Below the pieces are notes generated by a model. The model saw only the letters and a list, made by a program, of their open reading frames with translations, searched no databases and was not told the origin of the DNA. From NCBI RefSeq assembly GCF_016591975.1, contig NZ_AP024169.1, positions 1,137,501 to 1,201,500 on the forward strand: a stretch of 64,000 nucleotides of DNA. Direction: 5' to 3'. A program made the translations under genes and the position numbers. The DNA comes from Anaeromicropila herbilytica (GTDB lineage: Bacteria > Bacillota > Clostridia > Lachnospirales > Lachnospiraceae). Shown in pieces: positions 61,692-64,000 of this stretch (position 1 is its first letter; each line of letters begins with the position of its first letter).

Positions 61692-63983
61692 ATGAGAAGA
61701 AAAATAGTAGCAATATTATTAGTCTTAGTCTTGGTTTGTGCTAGTCTTATTGGTTGCAATAAAGATAGTAAAGAAACCAAGTCAACGACTGCTAAAAGTG
61801 GGGAAGACGCTACAAAGAAGGACAAAGACAAGAATATTAAGATGGGGCGCTATGTAGAAGAAAAGGTTCAGTTACCAGAACTATCTACTAATGAAAATGT
61901 ATTCAAAATGATTCAGAATAAAAATAAGCAAATAGAGGTATATACAAGGGAAGAAAAGAATTCTAGCATTCATTTTTATTCTTATGTGCAAAAGGAACCA
62001 GGTAAATGGGAGAAAAGTACTCCAACATGGTTAAATGATGGTAAAGTGAACAATAATTCAGTTAGTATTGAAAGTATTCTATTAGGTAAGGATGGAAATT
62101 ACTATGCACTATACTTGTCCTATGCAGGGAATACACAAAAAGCAATTGTTATTAAAGCAACAGATGAAACAAAAGAATCTACAATGATAAATATTCCTTA
62201 TCTCAATCAAAAAATAAAAGTAGGACAACAATCATTTTATCCATATATTCGGAAAATGGAAGTGATGAAAAATGGTAATTTTATTTTGGATGATGGGTTT
62301 AAAGAAAATAAGTTACTAGTATTCTCAAAGGATGGAAAGAAACTAGAGGACATTTCCATTGGGGGAGAACAACATTTAGCATCTTTTGATAATGATGTCA
62401 TCAGTATTAAGGAAGATAATTCTGGATTTTCTTTCTTCAATACAGATACAAAGAAGGTTGATAAAACAATTGATTACAAAGTTACTACATCAGATATGTT
62501 TGAGAGTATGAATCTTGTTTATGCATTTAAAGAGGATGGTACATTATTTATCTGTGATAATAAAGGAATTGAACGGTTACAAAAGGATGGAACCCTTTGG
62601 GAGACTGTGGTAGATGGTCAGTTGAACTCCATGAGTATGCCTTCCCTTGGGATTGATAATCTAATCGTTTCAGATAATTCTGGTGAAGAATTTTATGTAT
62701 CTTATTATTCGGATAATAATGATATACAATTAATGCATTATACATTTGATAAGAATATATCCAGTGTTCCACAGAAGGAAATTAATGTATATTCGCTGAA
62801 AGAAAATAAGACAATAAGGCAGTCGGTTGCTCTCTACCAAGCAAAAAATCTTGATGTTCGTGTAAATTATGTAGTTGGAATGGGAGAAGAGGAGGGAAAT
62901 TCTTCTGATTATATCAGAGCATTAAACACAGAATTATTAGCTGGTAATGGAGCAGATGTATTAGTGTTAGATGGATTACCAATGGATTCTTATATTGAAA
63001 AGGGAGTTCTATCCGATCTATCGGATATCATTAAGCCTATGGAAGAGAAGAATGGAATACTTACTAATATCTCAAAAGCATTTTATAAAGATAATAAAAT
63101 ATATTGTATGCCAACTCGTTTTACTGTACCAATCTTATTAGGCAGTAAAGAGGTAATTAATGTATCAGATAGTACAGAGCATATTGTAAAATATATCAAT
63201 GATACACAAAAAATATATGGTCCAACCATGACATATGCTCAATTAATTTGTGATAATCTAGCCTTGTATAGTGATGAATTTATGAGTGATAAAGGAGTAG
63301 ATAAAACTCTGTTAACGAAATTTTTAACGAATCTAAAAGTTATAGCAGATAATACTAAGGCAACAGAGTTCGATGAGAGTGGTAATAGCAGGAAAGCAAG
63401 CAAAGAACCATATTTTGATATCAATAATCTATTTATGTGTGATAAATATGGTTTCTTAGATAAAGATTATGAAACTGCTTTATTAAGACATGATTCATTA
63501 ACTATGTTTAACTTTACCATGGGCATGTCTAAGAATAGAAAAGGTATAACTTATGATACGATCAATAATCAATTCGTACCAATAGGCGAAATTGGACTAA
63601 ATGCTGCAAGTAAAAATAAAGAGATTGCAAAAGACTTTATTAAAATAATACTTTCGAGTGATGTACAAGATACGAATACATTTGATGGATTACCAGTAAT
63701 ACAAAGTTCTTTAGACAAAGAAAAAGAGAGTATGCTTAAAGCTAAGGGTACGATTGGAATAAGTTCAAGAGGGGGTAAGGAATTTTCCTTTGGTACAGCA
63801 TCAGAATCTGAGATTAATGGATTTATGCAAAAAATAAAAGAATTAAGTAAACCAATGCAGGTAAATCAAATTATTAATAATATGATTCTTGAGAATGCGC
63901 TTCCTTATTTTACAGGTAAAAATAATGTAAATCAGGCAGTTGATATAATAATCCAAAAGGTAAATACCTATTTAGAGGAATAA
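61692..63983 (+). CDS. Lipoprotein with propeller-like and solute-binding halves (copy 2)
   Basis: Also 763 residues and collinear with copy 1, with no length difference; most residues are identical, with blocks such as IRQSVALYQAKNLDVRVNYV unchanged. The lipobox LIGC at Cys22 is kept, while Cys16 is preceded here by Val, which supports Cys22 as the true anchor. Differences gather in the linker, in residues about 480-600 and near the C-terminus (KGTIGISSRGGKEFSFG), as might be expected if ligand preference has drifted. Complete within the window; only 17 bases follow its stop. Confidence 0.88.
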   Translation: MRRKIVAILLVLVLVCASLIGCNKDSKETKSTTAKSGEDATKKDKDKNIKMGRYVEEKVQLPELSTNENVFKMIQNKNKQIEVYTREEKNSSIHFYSYVQKEPGKWEKSTPTWLNDGKVNNNSVSIESILLGKDGNYYALYLSYAGNTQKAIVIKATDETKESTMINIPYLNQKIKVGQQSFYPYIRKMEVMKNGNFILDDGFKENKLLVFSKDGKKLEDISIGGEQHLASFDNDVISIKEDNSGFSFFNTDTKKVDKTIDYKVTTSDMFESMNLVYAFKEDGTLFICDNKGIERLQKDGTLWETVVDGQLNSMSMPSLGIDNLIVSDNSGEEFYVSYYSDNNDIQLMHYTFDKNISSVPQKEINVYSLKENKTIRQSVALYQAKNLDVRVNYVVGMGEEEGNSSDYIRALNTELLAGNGADVLVLDGLPMDSYIEKGVLSDLSDIIKPMEEKNGILTNISKAFYKDNKIYCMPTRFTVPILLGSKEVINVSDSTEHIVKYINDTQKIYGPTMTYAQLICDNLALYSDEFMSDKGVDKTLLTKFLTNLKVIADNTKATEFDESGNSRKASKEPYFDINNLFMCDKYGFLDKDYETALLRHDSLTMFNFTMGMSKNRKGITYDTINNQFVPIGEIGLNAASKNKEIAKDFIKIILSSDVQDTNTFDGLPVIQSSLDKEKESMLKAKGTIGISSRGGKEFSFGTASESEINGFMQKIKELSKPMQVNQIINNMILENALPYFTGKNNVNQAVDIIIQKVNTYLEE

Positions 63984-64000
63984 TTCAATCGTAGTGATAC

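Overview
The window looks like a piece of the main chromosome of an AT-rich, endospore-forming, motile Firmicute of the Clostridia, most probably family Lachnospiraceae. The Lachnoclostridium (Clostridium) phytofermentans group is my best guess; this is inferred from gene content, since no search was run. The supports are an alpha/beta-type small acid-soluble spore protein, a LysM-GH18 hydrolase of the spore-cortex type, a pyrophosphate-type phosphofructokinase, a YvyF-like flagellar protein, DUF4364 and DUF6145-like proteins, AGGAGG-type ribosome binding sites with some GTG/TTG starts, and the gene orders tig-clpP-clpX-lon-engB and rho-rpmE-(DUF1385)-prmC-prfA.

Layout. 1-2.4 kb: the 3' part of a 23S rRNA gene followed directly by eight tRNA genes, with no 5S gene between them. 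2.4-3.5 kb: a gene-poor stretch with several hairpins. 3.5-9.2 kb: rhodanese, THUMP methyltransferase, an alpha/beta hydrolase on the minus strand, then an amidase-rdgB-phosphoesterase operon. 9.3-10.2 kb: a second operon of seven tRNAs with its own promoter and terminator. 10.3-13.1 kb: DJ-1/PfpI protein, Na+/alanine symporter, spore protein. 13.3-21.7 kb: glmM, then tig, clpP, clpX, lon and engB (protein folding, turnover and ribosome assembly). 21.9-22.3 kb: a striking imperfect palindrome of about 380 bp. 22.3-25.0 kb: DUF4364, radical-SAM and malic enzyme genes on the minus strand. 25.7-31.9 kb: rho, rpmE, DUF1385, prmC, prfA (transcription and translation termination), then a SpoU-type methyltransferase. 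32.2-33.6 kb: an NfeD/SPFH membrane pair. 33.9-40.0 kb: argF, a small membrane protein, birA, a LiaF-like protein, DUF6145-like, Dabb, coaX, dusB. 40.2-50.7 kb: PPi-type phosphofructokinase, flagellar-region protein, dtd, asd, membrane proteins, HD and AraC proteins, LysM-GH18, gltX. 51-54.5 kb: UvrD-like helicase, DUF1292, a repeat-rich basic protein. 54.7-64 kb: two two-component systems followed by two tandemly duplicated 763-residue lipoproteins.

Functionally most of the window is housekeeping: information processing, protein quality control and cofactor synthesis. The accessory-looking part is the last 9 kb. There, two OmpR-type regulator/kinase pairs sit just upstream of two near-identical lipoproteins that appear to join a propeller-like N-terminal half to an ABC-type solute-binding half. 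The duplicated unit includes the upstream DNA of each lipoprotein gene.

The other signals worth a second look are non-coding: the 380-bp palindrome, a perfect 29-bp hairpin at 47.0 kb, a perfect 25-nt palindrome just upstream of the phosphofructokinase promoter, a three-hairpin element ahead of the GH18 gene, and a leader motif shared by that gene and asd. I saw no CRISPR array, transposase, integrase, phage gene or recognisable defence system.
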